The notes: generated by a model from the letters alone, not told the origin. A stretch of DNA of 50,090 nt from Opitutia bacterium (GCA_002716045.1 PAZC01000010.1:54691-104780), one strand, 5' to 3'; shown: positions 27,027 to 37,091, counted from the stretch's first letter. Program-made: numbers and translations.

Positions 27027-29540
27027 ATGAAATTGATTTCCTTCTATTCATTGCTCGCGCTTGCTTCCGCCTCCCTTTCGGCAGCTGAGTTTTCCAGCCA
27101 ATGGAACCAAGTCCACGACCGGGTATGGTTGGGCGAGGATTATTGGGCCAACCCGATGGAGGACTGGGCCATTGAGGACGGGCGCATCGTAAGCCTTCGC
27201 AATGGGGCGAATCGTAACGTCCATCTGTTGACCTATGGCTTGAGCGAAAAGAGAAAAGCCTTCAGTGCGTCGGTACGTCTTGGGATGCTGAAGGATTCCC
27301 CGAAAAATGGTTCGGCGGGTTTCTCCATTGGCATAATGGATCAAGAGACGGGCGATCCACGGGCCAGTTTGTTATACGGCAAGGGCTTGGTGGCAGGCGT
27401 GAAAGCCAACGGCAAGTTATTCATCGGAAAGAAAATGGCTGACCAAGCCTTGCCCTCGCTGGAAGACGTCACTCTTCGCCTCGAGGTTTCCCCGGGCAAA
27501 CGCCAAGGGGGCTACAATATACGTATTCTAGCCTTTGCAGGCGGAGGCGGCAATGAACTCGGCAGTTTTGCTTCGGATAGTCCCAAAGGTGCCTCTTTGG
27601 CTGGCAATTTTGCCATCGGTTGCAACATGGACAGTCCCACCGTGAAGCGTGGCCCCAAACTTGCCCGTTTTTGGTTTTCCGACTGGAAGCTCGAGGGCGA
27701 AAAGGTGGTAGCCCGCCCCAAGCTTGCCTTTGGGCCGATTCTCTATGCCATGCATACCTTGAGCCGCGGCACCTTGAACCTAACCGCCCAAATGCCTCCA
27801 CTAGGCGATAAGGAGGCCAAGAAGTTACGACTCGACGTCAGGGATGCTAAGGGGAACTGGCAAAAGGCGGGCGATGCCGCGATCGATCCCCTGTCCCGAA
27901 CAGCTACCTTTCGGATCAAGCAATGGGACGACAAGCGTGACGTGCCTTATCGTGTCGTCTTGAATGATCTATCCAAGGGCGGTGCGGAGAAGGAACGCTA
28001 TTTTGAGGGCGTTATTCGCAAGGATCCGAAAGAGAAAGAGGAGGTCGTGGTGACTGGCTTCACGGGAAACAAGGCAACTGCCTTTCCCAATGCAAAGCTG
28101 GTGGAGAACGTAGGGATCGTGAACCCGGACGTTCTGTTTTTTTCAGGCGATCAAATCTATGAGGACGTGGGAGGGTATGGCATTCACCGCAACCCGGTGG
28201 ATCTCGCCGTTCTAAACTACCTCCGCAAAATCTATCTGTGGGGTTGGGCCTTTCGTGACTTGATGCGTGACCGCCCCACCCTCGCCTTGCCCGACGATCA
28301 TGATGTCTACCAGGGAAATATTTGGGGACAGGGCGGGCGTGACTGCGGCGGCATGAAGGGGCATGCCGAGGGAGGCTTTGCGATGCATGAGGACTTCGTC
28401 AATGCGGTGCAGCGCACGCAGACGGCCCATCATCCGGCCCCCTTTGATCCCACTCCCGTGGAGCGTGGCATAGGCGTCTATTACGGGGACATGGTCTACG
28501 GGCGAGTCAGCTTTGCCATTTTGGAGGACCGCAAGTTCAAGTCTGGCCCTTCGGGGAAAGTCAACTATTGGCAGGGACGGCCAGATCACGTGAAGGACCC
28601 TAAGTTCGATCCCAAGTCCGTGGACAAGCCAGGTCTTGTTTTGCTCGGGGATCGCCAACTCAAGTTCCTTCGGCACTTTGCCGGCGACTGGAAAGGAGCC
28701 GACATCAAGATGGCTGTTTCCCAAACCATTTTCTGCAACCTTGCGAACTATCATGGCGGAGTCGGATACCTGGTGGCCGATCTCGACAGCAATGGTTGGC
28801 CGCAAAGCGGAAGAAATCGGGCCCTCGATGAACTGCGGCGTGGCTTTGTCTTTCACTATGCCGGCGATCAGCACCTCTCATCGATTGTCCATCACGGCAT
28901 AGAAAAGTGGGGGGATGCAGGGTATTCCTTTTGCGTGCCCAGCATTGCCGCAGGTTACCCGCGATCCTGGCGTCCCGACAAGGAGGGACAACCCGTACGC
29001 AATCGGCCCAAGCCAGGCTTGCCGAATACCGGGGAATACAAAGATGGTTTGGCCAATATTCTAACGGTCCATGCCATCGGTAATCCTGACCAGCGAAAAC
29101 CAAAGGGGCGCATACAGACCCTGCATGACAAAGCGTCAGGCTACGGCGTGGTGCGAATGAACAAGGCCAAGGGCACTATTACCATGGAGTGCCATCGGCT
29201 TCTTGTGGATGCTGCCAACCTTCAGCCTGGGGATCAGTTCCCGGGCTGGCCCAAGACGATTTCGCTCGAGGAAAACTATGGTCGCAAGGCAGTTGCCCAT
29301 TTGCCCCAAATCAAGGTCAAGGGTATGGAAAACCCTGTCATCCAAGTGACCGATGCTGAAACTGGCGAGTTAGTTTACGCCCTCAGGATTCGGGGAAGTA
29401 CCTTCCGGCCGAAGGTGTTTGATGCAAAAGCCAAATACAACCTGCGGATTGGAGAACCAGACAAAGATCTCTGGAACAGCTTGCAAAAGATTGAGCCAAT
29501 CAAGTTGGGCGACAAATCCTCCCTTACCGTTTCTTTTTAA
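27027..29540 (+). CDS. Large PhoD-like phosphatase with N-terminal jelly-roll-like region
   Basis: 837 residues from the ATG at 27027 (signal peptide [21 protein letters not shown]). Residues about 20-230 form a beta-rich, LamG/concanavalin-like region ([47 protein letters not shown]). The metallophosphatase part follows with [53 protein letters not shown] (in part) and [18 protein letters not shown], covering the Asp, Asn and His metal positions. It is much longer than a standard PhoD because of the N-terminal region. Twelve nucleotides separate it from the esterase at 29553. Phosphoester or related hydrolysis outside the cytoplasm is inferred. Confidence 0.88.
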   Translation: MKLISFYSLLALASASLSAAEFSSQWNQVHDRVWLGEDYWANPMEDWAIEDGRIVSLRNGANRNVHLLTYGLSEKRKAFSASVRLGMLKDSPKNGSAGFSIGIMDQETGDPRASLLYGKGLVAGVKANGKLFIGKKMADQALPSLEDVTLRLEVSPGKRQGGYNIRILAFAGGGGNELGSFASDSPKGASLAGNFAIGCNMDSPTVKRGPKLARFWFSDWKLEGEKVVARPKLAFGPILYAMHTLSRGTLNLTAQMPPLGDKEAKKLRLDVRDAKGNWQKAGDAAIDPLSRTATFRIKQWDDKRDVPYRVVLNDLSKGGAEKERYFEGVIRKDPKEKEEVVVTGFTGNKATAFPNAKLVENVGIVNPDVLFFSGDQIYEDVGGYGIHRNPVDLAVLNYLRKIYLWGWAFRDLMRDRPTLALPDDHDVYQGNIWGQGGRDCGGMKGHAEGGFAMHEDFVNAVQRTQTAHHPAPFDPTPVERGIGVYYGDMVYGRVSFAILEDRKFKSGPSGKVNYWQGRPDHVKDPKFDPKSVDKPGLVLLGDRQLKFLRHFAGDWKGADIKMAVSQTIFCNLANYHGGVGYLVADLDSNGWPQSGRNRALDELRRGFVFHYAGDQHLSSIVHHGIEKWGDAGYSFCVPSIAAGYPRSWRPDKEGQPVRNRPKPGLPNTGEYKDGLANILTVHAIGNPDQRKPKGRIQTLHDKASGYGVVRMNKAKGTITMECHRLLVDAANLQPGDQFPGWPKTISLEENYGRKAVAHLPQIKVKGMENPVIQVTDAETGELVYALRIRGSTFRPKVFDAKAKYNLRIGEPDKDLWNSLQKIEPIKLGDKSSLTVSF

Positions 29541-29552
29541 TCAAATATTGCC

Positions 29553-30353
29553 ATGAGCCCTTCATCTTTAACCAAAGCCTCATTGGCCGCGACCCTCTTC
29601 CTTGCCGCGATTGGTAGTTCCCTTTTGGGTCAGGCCAAGAACCGCCCAGACTTGTCGGGGGTGATCGACGTTTACGAAAAGCGTATCTTCAAGACCGAGG
29701 ATGGTAGCAAATTGCCTTACCGTTTGCTCAAGCCAGCAACTTTGGAAAAAGACAAGAAATACCCTCTGCTCGTTTGCCTTCATGGGTCTGGTGGTCGCGG
29801 CAACGACAACCGAAAGAACCTTACTGGGACCAGAGCCTCACAAGTCATCGCAAAACCCGACATGGTGAAGAAGTTTCCCTGTTTTGCCTTTGTCCCTCAA
29901 TGTCCAACGAAAGGTGCTTGGCGCAGCGGGAGGGATGATCGTGAGAATTACGTGCCCCATGCCTTGTCGGCTCTCGATGCCTTGCTCAAGGAATTCGGCG
30001 AATCGATGGATCCGCGGCGTATTTACGTCACGGGCCAATCGATGGGCGGAGTTGGCACTTACAACATGTTAAGTAGCAGACCCGCATTCTTTGCCGCAGG
30101 CGCACCGGTTTGCGGGGGATGGAAACTGGAGGATGTCCCGAAGTTGGCCCGTACTCCTATCTGGATTTTTCACGGTGAAAACGACAAAGTCGTCCCCACC
30201 AAATACTCTAGGGACCTGCACGCGGCCCTCAAGCAAGCTCGAGCAGTGGTGAAATACACGGAGTATCCGGGCGTCGGCCACAATAGCTGGATGAATGCCT
30301 ACGCGGATCCGAAACTTTGGGAGTGGCTCTTTTCCTTGAAGCGACTTAATTGA
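29553..30353 (+). CDS. Secreted alpha/beta-hydrolase esterase (PHB-depolymerase/carboxylesterase type)
   Basis: 266 residues with a signal peptide (LAATLFLAAIGSSLLGQA). The alpha/beta-hydrolase triad is visible: LLVCLHGSGGRG (oxyanion region), ITVTGQSMGG-type elbow (VTGQSMGGVGTYNML, nucleophile Ser), HGENDKVVPTKYSRDL (Asp) and YPGVGHNSW (His). It groups with esterases annotated as phospholipase/carboxylesterase or feruloyl-esterase-like. A start 12 nt after the PhoD-like gene suggests joint transcription. The ester substrate is unknown. Confidence 0.9.
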   Translation: MSPSSLTKASLAATLFLAAIGSSLLGQAKNRPDLSGVIDVYEKRIFKTEDGSKLPYRLLKPATLEKDKKYPLLVCLHGSGGRGNDNRKNLTGTRASQVIAKPDMVKKFPCFAFVPQCPTKGAWRSGRDDRENYVPHALSALDALLKEFGESMDPRRIYVTGQSMGGVGTYNMLSSRPAFFAAGAPVCGGWKLEDVPKLARTPIWIFHGENDKVVPTKYSRDLHAALKQARAVVKYTEYPGVGHNSWMNAYADPKLWEWLFSLKRLN

Positions 30354-30383
30354 CAATCGGCCGCGGCCATTGCGCCGATTGGC

Positions 30384-30827
30384 TCACCAGGGTGTGCCCG
30401 TGACGTAACTTCGTAGATGATCTGCTTCCAATTGGTGGGTTCTGGTAATCCAACGAGTGACGTCTCCGATTGATAGCAGGCCGACCAATTTCTTTTTTTG
30501 CATGACCGGCAGGTGGCGACATCGGTGGTTGGTCATCACTTCAAGGGCCTTTTCGGCCGTATCGCCTGGAGTAATTGTGCGCAAATTACTAGACATCACC
30601 TTGGAAACGGGAGTGGTTTTTGGGTCGCGACCAGCTGCAACCACACGAACAAGAACGTCTCGTTCCGAAAAAACGCCAACCAGTTTGGATGCCGAGAGAA
30701 TCATCATGAAGCCAATTTTATGGGCGTTCATTTCTTTGACTGCTTCTTCCACGGTCGCGGTAAGGGGCAAGGTGTAAAGAGCATGCTCCTTTTGCGATAG
30801 GAGGAAATCCACTGACGTATTCATCAT
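30384..30827 (-). CDS. CBS-domain pair protein
   Basis: 147 residues made of two tandem CBS domains, about residues 15-68 (TLPLTATVEEAVKEMNAHKIGFMMI, LVGVFSERDVLVRVV) and 80-137 (TITPGDTAEKALEVMTNHRCRHLPVM, LVGLLSIGDVTRWI). CBS pairs bind adenine nucleotides and sense energy state. No enzyme or transporter domain is attached and no partner gene is adjacent on the same strand, so its target is unknown. Convergent with the esterase gene; MM at the start leaves 30824 as an alternative ATG. Confidence 0.9.
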   Translation of the reverse strand: MMNTSVDFLLSQKEHALYTLPLTATVEEAVKEMNAHKIGFMMILSASKLVGVFSERDVLVRVVAAGRDPKTTPVSKVMSSNLRTITPGDTAEKALEVMTNHRCRHLPVMQKKKLVGLLSIGDVTRWITRTHQLEADHLRSYVTGTPW

Positions 30828-30995
30828 AACTTTTACAACAATCTAGCCCAGTATTTAACTTATGCAAATGGGTTTGCAAAAAACATTTTCGACTATTGGC
30901 CGTGGAGCCATTGCCATTTTGGAAATAGAATTAGATCCGTATCAGCGTTATGCCTGGAATTGACCCAATGCAGAGCCTCATCTAAGGAAAACAGC

Positions 30996-32933
30996 ATGCC
31001 TTTCAAAATAAGTTATTTGCTTACGATCATATCCGGGACATGGATGACTTTTGGTCTGTGTTCGGCTTCTGAAAGAGATGTTCCGCGACCGAACATCCTG
31101 TGGATTACCGCAGAGGACATGAGCCCCGCCTTGGGATGTTACGGTGACAAGTATGCCACCACCCCCCACATTGATAGGTTGGCCACGCAAAGCGTGCGGT
31201 ACCTGAATGCCTTTGCCACGGCACCGGTTTGTTCGCCGGCCAGGTCGTGTCTTATCACTGGGGTTCACGCCGTATCTCTGGGAACACAACACTTGCGCTC
31301 GAATTCCCCTCTTCCCGATTTCATTCATGGCTTCCCTCATTATCTTCGAAAAGTCGGATATTACACCACCAACAACGGCAAGACGGACTACAACACCTCA
31401 TCTGAAAAACGATTGATTCGTGAGTCATGGAGCGAAAGCAGTCCGAAGGCTCATTGGCGTGGCAGGAAGGACAGCAAGAAGCCCTTTTTCTCGATCTTCA
31501 ACCTGATGGTCTCGCACCAATCGAGAAGCATGGTCTATCCCTATGAGAGATTTCAAAAAGAGGTCCAGAGCAAGCTGACTGCCGATCAAATTCACGACCC
31601 TGCCAATGCCCCGCTTCCTCCCTATTATCCCGATACCCCCATCACTCGTCGCACGGTGGCTCGCTTTTATGACTGTGTCACTTTGATGGACAAGCAAGTC
31701 GGGGATATTCTCGCTCAGCTTGAGGAAGACGGCCTTGCCGATGACACCATCGTATTCTTTTACTCTGATCACGGGTCCGGGATTCCCCGTCACAAGCGGG
31801 TTGCCCTAGATTCTGGTCTCCATGTCCCATTGCTAATTAGGTTCCCAGAGAAGTACAAGGCCATGGCTCCGAGCAAAGCAGGTGCCACCACCGACCGCCT
31901 TGTCAGTTTCGTCGATTTCGCTCCCACTGCTCTAAACCTTCTTGGGTTACCCATTCCTGAATATATGCAAGGCAAGCCATTTCTAGGCTCCAAGTCGTCT
32001 GATGTGCGTCGTTATCTGCACGCGGCCCGCGACAGGGTGGACGAAGCTTATGACTTTGCCCGGGCTACTCGAGACAAGCGTTGGCTTTACGTTCGCACTT
32101 TTCGTCCGGACCTGAGCTTCAATCAACCCACCTATTATTCCGATATGGGTGAAGTGCGGCATGAATTCTACAAATTAGCCGAATTGAGCAAGATGTCGGC
32201 TGCTCAGCGTGATTACGCGGGCCCCGTTCGCCCCTTGGAAGCCCTTTACGATTGCTTGGCAGACCCAATGAATCTGAAGAATTTGGCTGCGGAAAGGAAA
32301 TACTTGAAGGAGCTTAATCGTTTGCGGAATGCTCAGGGGCAATGGATTCGGGAAGTTCGTGACTTGGGCTTTTTGCCAGAGGAACTGGTGAAGGAAATGA
32401 GTTTGGAATCCAGTCCTTATGAGGCAACTCGCCAAGAGAAGGAATTTCCTCCCGAGGAATTGATCGATGCCCTTCAATTGATAGGCATAGACGAGGAGAG
32501 AAGAGACGAGTTGCTAGGCCTTCTTGGTTCAGATGACCCTGCCCTTCGCTACTGGGGATTGATTGGTCTGGGTGAGCACGACCACATTTGCGAAACCTGT
32601 TACGATGACCTCAAGTACGTGCTCCGTGACAAAGTGGCCTGCAATCGGATCGAGGCGGCCGCCTTGTTGCATGAGAATGACCAAAAGGAAGGATTGCCCG
32701 TTCTATTGAAGGAATTGCATGGTGACGATCCCGACCTTGTTTTGAGAACCTCCCGTGCCTTGGAGCTTCTCGGCGCGAAGGCCAAGCCTGCCATTCCAGC
32801 GATGAATAAAGCCTTGGGCAAGTGGCGCAAGAAGAGAGCAGAGGGGCCTCTCGGGCTTTTTATCGAGTTTTCCCTGGAGGCAGCCCTCGTTCGTCTTGGT
32901 GCAGATCCGGGCACTCGTTCTCTTTCCTATTAG
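30996..32933 (+). CDS. Secreted sulfatase fused to C-terminal HEAT repeats (paralogue of 7316-9238)
   Basis: 645 residues from the ATG at 30996, preceded by AAGGA at 30984-30988. A signal peptide (to about CSASE) leads into TAEDMSP (Glu40-Asp41), C-S-P-A-R (Cys79), GYYTTNNGKTDYN, YSDHGSGIPRHKR and ALYDCLADPMNLKNLAA. The C-terminal 150 residues hold HEAT-like repeats (PALRYWGLIGLGEHDH, VACNRIEAAALLHENDQKEG, LVLRTSRALELLGAKAK). It parallels the protein at 7316-9238 block by block, including the position of the HEAT region, so the two are ancient duplicates. An extra helical segment (EELIDALQLIGIDEERRDELL) lies between sulfatase and HEAT parts. Confidence 0.93.
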   Translation: MPFKISYLLTIISGTWMTFGLCSASERDVPRPNILWITAEDMSPALGCYGDKYATTPHIDRLATQSVRYLNAFATAPVCSPARSCLITGVHAVSLGTQHLRSNSPLPDFIHGFPHYLRKVGYYTTNNGKTDYNTSSEKRLIRESWSESSPKAHWRGRKDSKKPFFSIFNLMVSHQSRSMVYPYERFQKEVQSKLTADQIHDPANAPLPPYYPDTPITRRTVARFYDCVTLMDKQVGDILAQLEEDGLADDTIVFFYSDHGSGIPRHKRVALDSGLHVPLLIRFPEKYKAMAPSKAGATTDRLVSFVDFAPTALNLLGLPIPEYMQGKPFLGSKSSDVRRYLHAARDRVDEAYDFARATRDKRWLYVRTFRPDLSFNQPTYYSDMGEVRHEFYKLAELSKMSAAQRDYAGPVRPLEALYDCLADPMNLKNLAAERKYLKELNRLRNAQGQWIREVRDLGFLPEELVKEMSLESSPYEATRQEKEFPPEELIDALQLIGIDEERRDELLGLLGSDDPALRYWGLIGLGEHDHICETCYDDLKYVLRDKVACNRIEAAALLHENDQKEGLPVLLKELHGDDPDLVLRTSRALELLGAKAKPAIPAMNKALGKWRKKRAEGPLGLFIEFSLEAALVRLGADPGTRSLSY

Positions 32934-33020
32934 TTGCGCGCAATCTTGGAGGAGAACGCTTGCACCTAACCGCCTTATGGTCTTAATGACAAGGAATAGA
33001 ACCCCAGATTATATTTCGTT

Positions 33021-34148
33021 ATGAAAAAACAACTAAGTATATTGCTCGCACTCGTTCTCTTTAGTCCTCTGATGGAATTGTTTGCTCAACAAGTCCGTGA
33101 GGCTCCCCCAGCCCGTGGCCCGATTAAAATCCAACCCGTGCCCGGTCGAGGACCGATAAAGATTCAGCCTGTGCCTCGCCCCGGTCCCGGAAATCGACTG
33201 CCGATTCGCCCGGGTGGTCCGGCTCAGCCAAAAGCCGCCATCAACTGGGCTCAACAGCAAATTGTCTTTATTGGTGACCTCGACACTGTGGTGGCTGGTC
33301 CCGTAGGTCGTTCCTTTCCCCCGATGTTCACCCACAAGTTGAACTTCACGGTCAAGGAAGTGATCCGTGGCAACCTGAAGCCGGGGGACAAGATCGAGGC
33401 ATCTCACGTTGCAAGGCAACGGGTTGCTCCGGTTTTTCCGCTCAAGTCCTCTTGTATTGTAGGTGGTGAGAAAAGTCGTGGCAGCTATCGGGCCGTGGCA
33501 GTCGAGAAAGTGGATCCCCAAAAGATTGCATCGATACGCATGGCTTGCGTGTTGCCCTTGGGGTGGACCGCCGACGGAGGGAAAGTGCTCTCACCGTGGT
33601 CAAACCTCAAGGTCAGGTGGCCTGGCGCCCAAAAGGAAGGCGCCACGCACTTTTGCGCCACCACGGGTCGACCTGCCCTGATGGCAGGAGCGGCGGTTAG
33701 TTTCACGGTGGAGAAGGTTCCCCCACAGAAAGAAATCAAGTGGACCAATCCCGATGGAGATGGCGAGTACAAGGTTACTGTGTCCAACACCAGCTCGAAA
33801 CCCGTCGCTGTTCCCGCCTTAAGGAAACTGGGCAAAAGAATCCTATGGGACGACAGCTTGGTCATCCTTTGCCAAGGCAAGACCTATTCCGCTCCTGCGG
33901 CCAAAGGTATCATGGATCCGTCTACGCCAGTTGTTCTCGCTCCTGGCCAAAAGGTATCCAGTGTCATTAATCCCTTGGCTCTCGAAGGGCCATCTTGGCC
34001 ACGTGGTGGCTATCGCATTAGCTTCCAGATATGCCTTGGTGAAAAGAGCAGCAGCCAATCCTTTTATTACATGGCACGGCATCACGACAAGATTCGGGAT
34101 TTGCTCAAGGCGGGGAAACCGATACGCCAGACTTCCGCAGGAGATTGA
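33021..34148 (+). CDS. Secreted protein of unknown function with a RGPIKIQPVP repeat
   Basis: 375 residues with a signal peptide (MKKQLSILLALVLFSPLMELFAQ). Right after it comes a Pro/Arg-rich stretch with two copies of RGPIKIQPVP (residues 32-41 and 43-52). A beta-rich domain (NWAQQQIVFIGDLDTV, KLNFTVKEVIRGNLKPGDKIEASH) is reminiscent of NusG/netrin-like 'impB-type' folds but not assignable. A second beta-sandwich segment (YKVTVSNTSSKPVAVPAL...PVVLAPGQKVSSVI) looks immunoglobulin-like. I do not recognise the family. The Pro-rich layout echoes the secreted protein at 14001. It is followed after 46 nt by the PhyH gene. Confidence 0.75.
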   Translation: MKKQLSILLALVLFSPLMELFAQQVREAPPARGPIKIQPVPGRGPIKIQPVPRPGPGNRLPIRPGGPAQPKAAINWAQQQIVFIGDLDTVVAGPVGRSFPPMFTHKLNFTVKEVIRGNLKPGDKIEASHVARQRVAPVFPLKSSCIVGGEKSRGSYRAVAVEKVDPQKIASIRMACVLPLGWTADGGKVLSPWSNLKVRWPGAQKEGATHFCATTGRPALMAGAAVSFTVEKVPPQKEIKWTNPDGDGEYKVTVSNTSSKPVAVPALRKLGKRILWDDSLVILCQGKTYSAPAAKGIMDPSTPVVLAPGQKVSSVINPLALEGPSWPRGGYRISFQICLGEKSSSQSFYYMARHHDKIRDLLKAGKPIRQTSAGD

Positions 34149-34194
34149 GGGATTCTGGAAGGTTGAGCCTTGCAAGCGTAGCAGAATTCCTGTG

Positions 34195-35097
34195 ATGAAT
34201 GGCATTCCAAAGGTAGAATCTCCCTTCTTCGACTCCTCATGGTTTGCCGAAGAGTCCGATGAAATCCAAGAGATTGCCCAATCCTTGCACGAAGATGGTT
34301 ATGCCGTGCTTGATTTCCCTGAGCCAGAGCTGGAGGAAATGGCCGAATCTATTGTGAGGCAGCTTGCGCCTAGCTTCAAATTAGAGGAATGGCGAAAGGG
34401 CGAAGATCTAGACTTACGGATTCATCACGCCTGGGAGTTCAGCCCGGAGGTCAAGACTTTGGCCACGAATGCCAAAATTTTGTCCCTGCTCGAAAAGCTC
34501 TATGGACGCCAACCAATCCCTTTCCAGACCTTGAATTTCCCAGTGGGAACGCAGCAGCACTTCCACACGGACTCGACCCACTTCTCATCTATTCCAGAGC
34601 GGTTCATGTGTGGTGTCTGGGTGGCTCTTGAGGACACTGACGAGGAGAATGGCCCTTTGGAATATTATCCTGGAAGTCATAGGTTGCCGATCTACACCAA
34701 CGAGCGAATAGGCTGTTCCCATGCTCCTGCCTCAGCACCCTATGAGCATTACGACAAGTACATTGAGTTTTGGCAAAAGTTGGTTGAGAGGGAAAATTTA
34801 CAGCGACATGTTTTTCATGCCAAGAAAGGACAGGCCATAATATGGTCTGCCAATCTTCTTCATGGTGGGATTTCACACCTAAATCGCGAGAGGACTCGGC
34901 ATAGTCAGGTCACCCATTATTTTTTTGAGGATTGCGCGTTTTACACTCCGCTTACCAGCGATCCTTTTTTGGGTAAGATAAATTATCTCACGATTCGCAG
35001 TATACTCACAGGTGAGGAACAACCTCAACTAATCAACGGTGAACCTGTTCCTGATTCACTTCTTGCCCGGGATGTCGCGCCCCCTGCAATGGGGTGA
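34195..35097 (+). CDS. Phytanoyl-CoA dioxygenase (PhyH)-family Fe(II)/2-oxoglutarate oxygenase
   Basis: 300 residues from the ATG at 34195 (MNGIPKVESPFFDSSWF); upstream codons of the frame overlap the previous gene and are not credible. Features are LHEDGYAVLDFPEPELEEM (N-terminal PhyH strand), QQHFHTDSTHF (iron-binding H-x-D), GVWVALEDTDEENGPLEYYPGSHRLP (classic PhyH segment), KKGQAIIWSANLLHGGISH (distal His) and RHSQVTHYFF (2-oxoglutarate-binding Arg region). Family members hydroxylate varied small molecules using O2 and 2-oxoglutarate. No natural-product or lipid pathway is adjacent, so the substrate is unknown. No signal peptide, so cytoplasmic. Confidence 0.92.
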   Translation: MNGIPKVESPFFDSSWFAEESDEIQEIAQSLHEDGYAVLDFPEPELEEMAESIVRQLAPSFKLEEWRKGEDLDLRIHHAWEFSPEVKTLATNAKILSLLEKLYGRQPIPFQTLNFPVGTQQHFHTDSTHFSSIPERFMCGVWVALEDTDEENGPLEYYPGSHRLPIYTNERIGCSHAPASAPYEHYDKYIEFWQKLVERENLQRHVFHAKKGQAIIWSANLLHGGISHLNRERTRHSQVTHYFFEDCAFYTPLTSDPFLGKINYLTIRSILTGEEQPQLINGEPVPDSLLARDVAPPAMG

Positions 35098-35133
35098 TCT
35101 TGGCGAATTGGTGAAGAACTCGGTTCCTATTTA

Positions 35134-36108
35134 TTAAGGCAGCGGATCTTCCGCCGCGGTCTCGAGATTCTTCAGCAAGCGGAACAACGGGCTATCCGTG
35201 GTCATGATTAGTGAAACCTGATGGTCGAGTATCTTCGAGTAGGTTTCCAGTGTCTTTAGGAAAGTGTAAAACTCGGCTGCCTCGGGCGTGGCATCATAGG
35301 CTTCGGCGTAGATGGCAGTGGCATTGGCGTCCGCCTTGCCTCGAATCTCCTGGACGGATTTATAGGCCTCGGACTCGATTTCCTGCAGGTCACGCTCCTT
35401 CTTCCCGATAATCTTGGCTGCTTCCCCTGCCCCCTCTGACCGGAAACGATCCGCAATTTGTCTTCTCTCACTGACCATCCGTTCGTAGATGCGGCGTCTT
35501 ACGGTTTCGTTGTAGTTGACCCGCTTGAAACGAAGATCAAGCAATTCAATGCCCCAACCATCCAATTCATCGCTGGCTTCCTCCTTGATCTGATCAATGA
35601 TTTTGTCACGCCCGATTTGGATGGGCTTGAAGATTCCTATGTTACTGGCGATTTCGGTGAGGGATTCGTCCCTTACTGGTTTGCGGTCCTTGGTTGTTCG
35701 GACGAGCTCGATTAGTTCGTGCTTTGCCACTGCGTTCAGCGTTGCGCTACCCAATATGTCATCTAGGCGGGATTGGGCTCGGCGAACGTCACGGAAACGC
35801 TGGAAATAGATCATTGGGTCGCTGATTTTCCAACGGGCGAAAGTGTCGATAATCAGGTAGGTCTTGTCCTTGGTCGACATTTCGGTGGCTGGCCCGTCCC
35901 ATGGCAGGTATCGCTTTTCGATACGATTCACTTCCTGAATGAAGGGCTTCTTGAAATATAGGCCCGCATCCTTGACCGGATTGCCCATGGGTTCACCAAA
36001 TTGAGTGATGATGACCTGTTCGGTTTCGTGAACGACGTAAGCGCTGCTGAACAAGGTGATCAAGCCCAGCGTTAGTCCTATGATTATAAGTATCAATCGG
36101 GCAGTCAT
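35134..36108 (-). CDS. hflC: HflC, membrane protease modulator (SPFH domain)
   Basis: 324 residues. One N-terminal membrane helix (LILIIIGLTLGLITLFSSAYVV), then an SPFH/band-7 domain: VHETEQVIITQFGEPMGNPVKDAGLYFK (in part), VNRIEKRYLPWDGPATEMSTKDKTYL (in part), ARWKISDPMIYFQRFRDV, LLDLRFKRVNYNETVRRRIYERMVSERRQIADR (in part). An Ala/Glu-rich coiled coil follows. HflK and HflC form a large periplasmic-side cage around FtsH and restrain its proteolysis. Start and hflK stop overlap by 4 nt (ATGA), so translation is coupled. Confidence 0.93.
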   Translation of the reverse strand: MTARLILIIIGLTLGLITLFSSAYVVHETEQVIITQFGEPMGNPVKDAGLYFKKPFIQEVNRIEKRYLPWDGPATEMSTKDKTYLIIDTFARWKISDPMIYFQRFRDVRRAQSRLDDILGSATLNAVAKHELIELVRTTKDRKPVRDESLTEIASNIGIFKPIQIGRDKIIDQIKEEASDELDGWGIELLDLRFKRVNYNETVRRRIYERMVSERRQIADRFRSEGAGEAAKIIGKKERDLQEIESEAYKSVQEIRGKADANATAIYAEAYDATPEAAEFYTFLKTLETYSKILDHQVSLIMTTDSPLFRLLKNLETAAEDPLP

Positions 36109-37091
36109 CGTCCGCGCCCTCCTTCTTGTCCGGTCCGCAATTGAAGCATTGGGAGGATTTGAGAAGCGTCTTGGTCCAGTATGATCTTTCGTCCAAGCGC
36201 TGGCACAACTTCCTGCATGGTTTCCAAGTACATTCGTTGTCGAGTGATCTTCGGCGACTTGCTGTATTCCTTGAGCATTGCCTTGAAGAGGGCCACGTCA
36301 CCATGGGCTTCGTTGACTCGCTTGAGGGCATAGCCCGCGGCCGCTTGAATTTTCTGGTCAGCTACTCCGCGAGCCCTGGGAACCTCCTTGTTGTACTCTC
36401 CGTTGGCCTCGTTGATCATTCTTTCTCGTTCTTGTTCTGCTTGGTTCACTTCATTGAACGAAGCCTGTACCGGTGGTGGAGGATTAACGTTCTTGAGTTG
36501 GACTTGGGTTATGCTGATACCGAGTTGGTATGTTTTCACCAAATCTCTCAATCCAGTGAGCGCTTGGTCAGAAATTTCCTGTCTGCCTATGGTTATGACT
36601 TCATCCACTGTCCTGTCTCCCACCACAGTACGCATTACGGCTTCCGACATGTCGCGTAGCGTGTCCTCGGGGTCGAGCACCTTGAATAGGAACTTTTCCG
36701 CATCGGTGATGCGGTACTGAACGATCCATTCAACTACCGCGGTGTTTAGGTCTCCAGTCACCATGCTGCGCTCAAATTGACGCTCTTCCGGGTATTCGGA
36801 GTATTGACTGATATTGGTCGCTCCCTCGGTGGCAAAACCAAATTCTTGCTTGAGTTGCCTTTCCACCGGCAGGACATAAACCTGATCGATGCCGAAGGGC
36901 AACTTGAAGTGAAGCCCTGGCTTGGTGGTCTCCGTGAAGTCTCCGAAACGAAGGACCACGCCTTGTGACTCCGTTTCCACCGTGTAAATCGAGGTGAAGG
37001 CACCCCATAGAACCAATATTCCGGCCAAGGCCCACAAGATGCGATCCCCTCGGAGATATTTGGATAAGTCGATTTCTATTTGTTGGCTCAT
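36105..37091 (-). CDS. hflK: HflK, membrane protease modulator (SPFH domain)
   Basis: 328 residues with an N-terminal membrane helix (ILWALAGILVLWGAFTSIYTV) and the SPFH domain: ETESQGVVLRFGDFTETTKPGLHFKLPFGID (in part), LNTAVVEWIVQYRITDAEKFLF, AVMRTVVGDRTVDEVITIGR and LGISITQVQLKNVNPPPPVQASFNEVNQAEQERER (in part), which is the HflK-specific motif. The long C-terminal coiled coil ends with RTGQEGGRGR. It is the first gene of the hflK-hflC pair. The Gly-rich N-terminal extension of E. coli HflK is absent, as is common outside Proteobacteria. Confidence 0.94.
   Translation of the reverse strand: MSQQIEIDLSKYLRGDRILWALAGILVLWGAFTSIYTVETESQGVVLRFGDFTETTKPGLHFKLPFGIDQVYVLPVERQLKQEFGFATEGATNISQYSEYPEERQFERSMVTGDLNTAVVEWIVQYRITDAEKFLFKVLDPEDTLRDMSEAVMRTVVGDRTVDEVITIGRQEISDQALTGLRDLVKTYQLGISITQVQLKNVNPPPPVQASFNEVNQAEQERERMINEANGEYNKEVPRARGVADQKIQAAAGYALKRVNEAHGDVALFKAMLKEYSKSPKITRQRMYLETMQEVVPALGRKIILDQDASQILPMLQLRTGQEGGRGR

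Noticed and set aside
30863-30878. TGCAAA-TGGG-TTTGCA palindrome upstream of the sulfatase-HEAT gene
   Set aside because: Six-base arms in AT-rich sequence occur by chance; more than 100 nt from the start and no second copy was found.
33931-34194. 88 extra N-terminal codons in frame with the PhyH gene
   Set aside because: They overlap the end of the upstream secreted-protein gene in another frame and look non-coding; the ATG at 34195 gives the normal family length.
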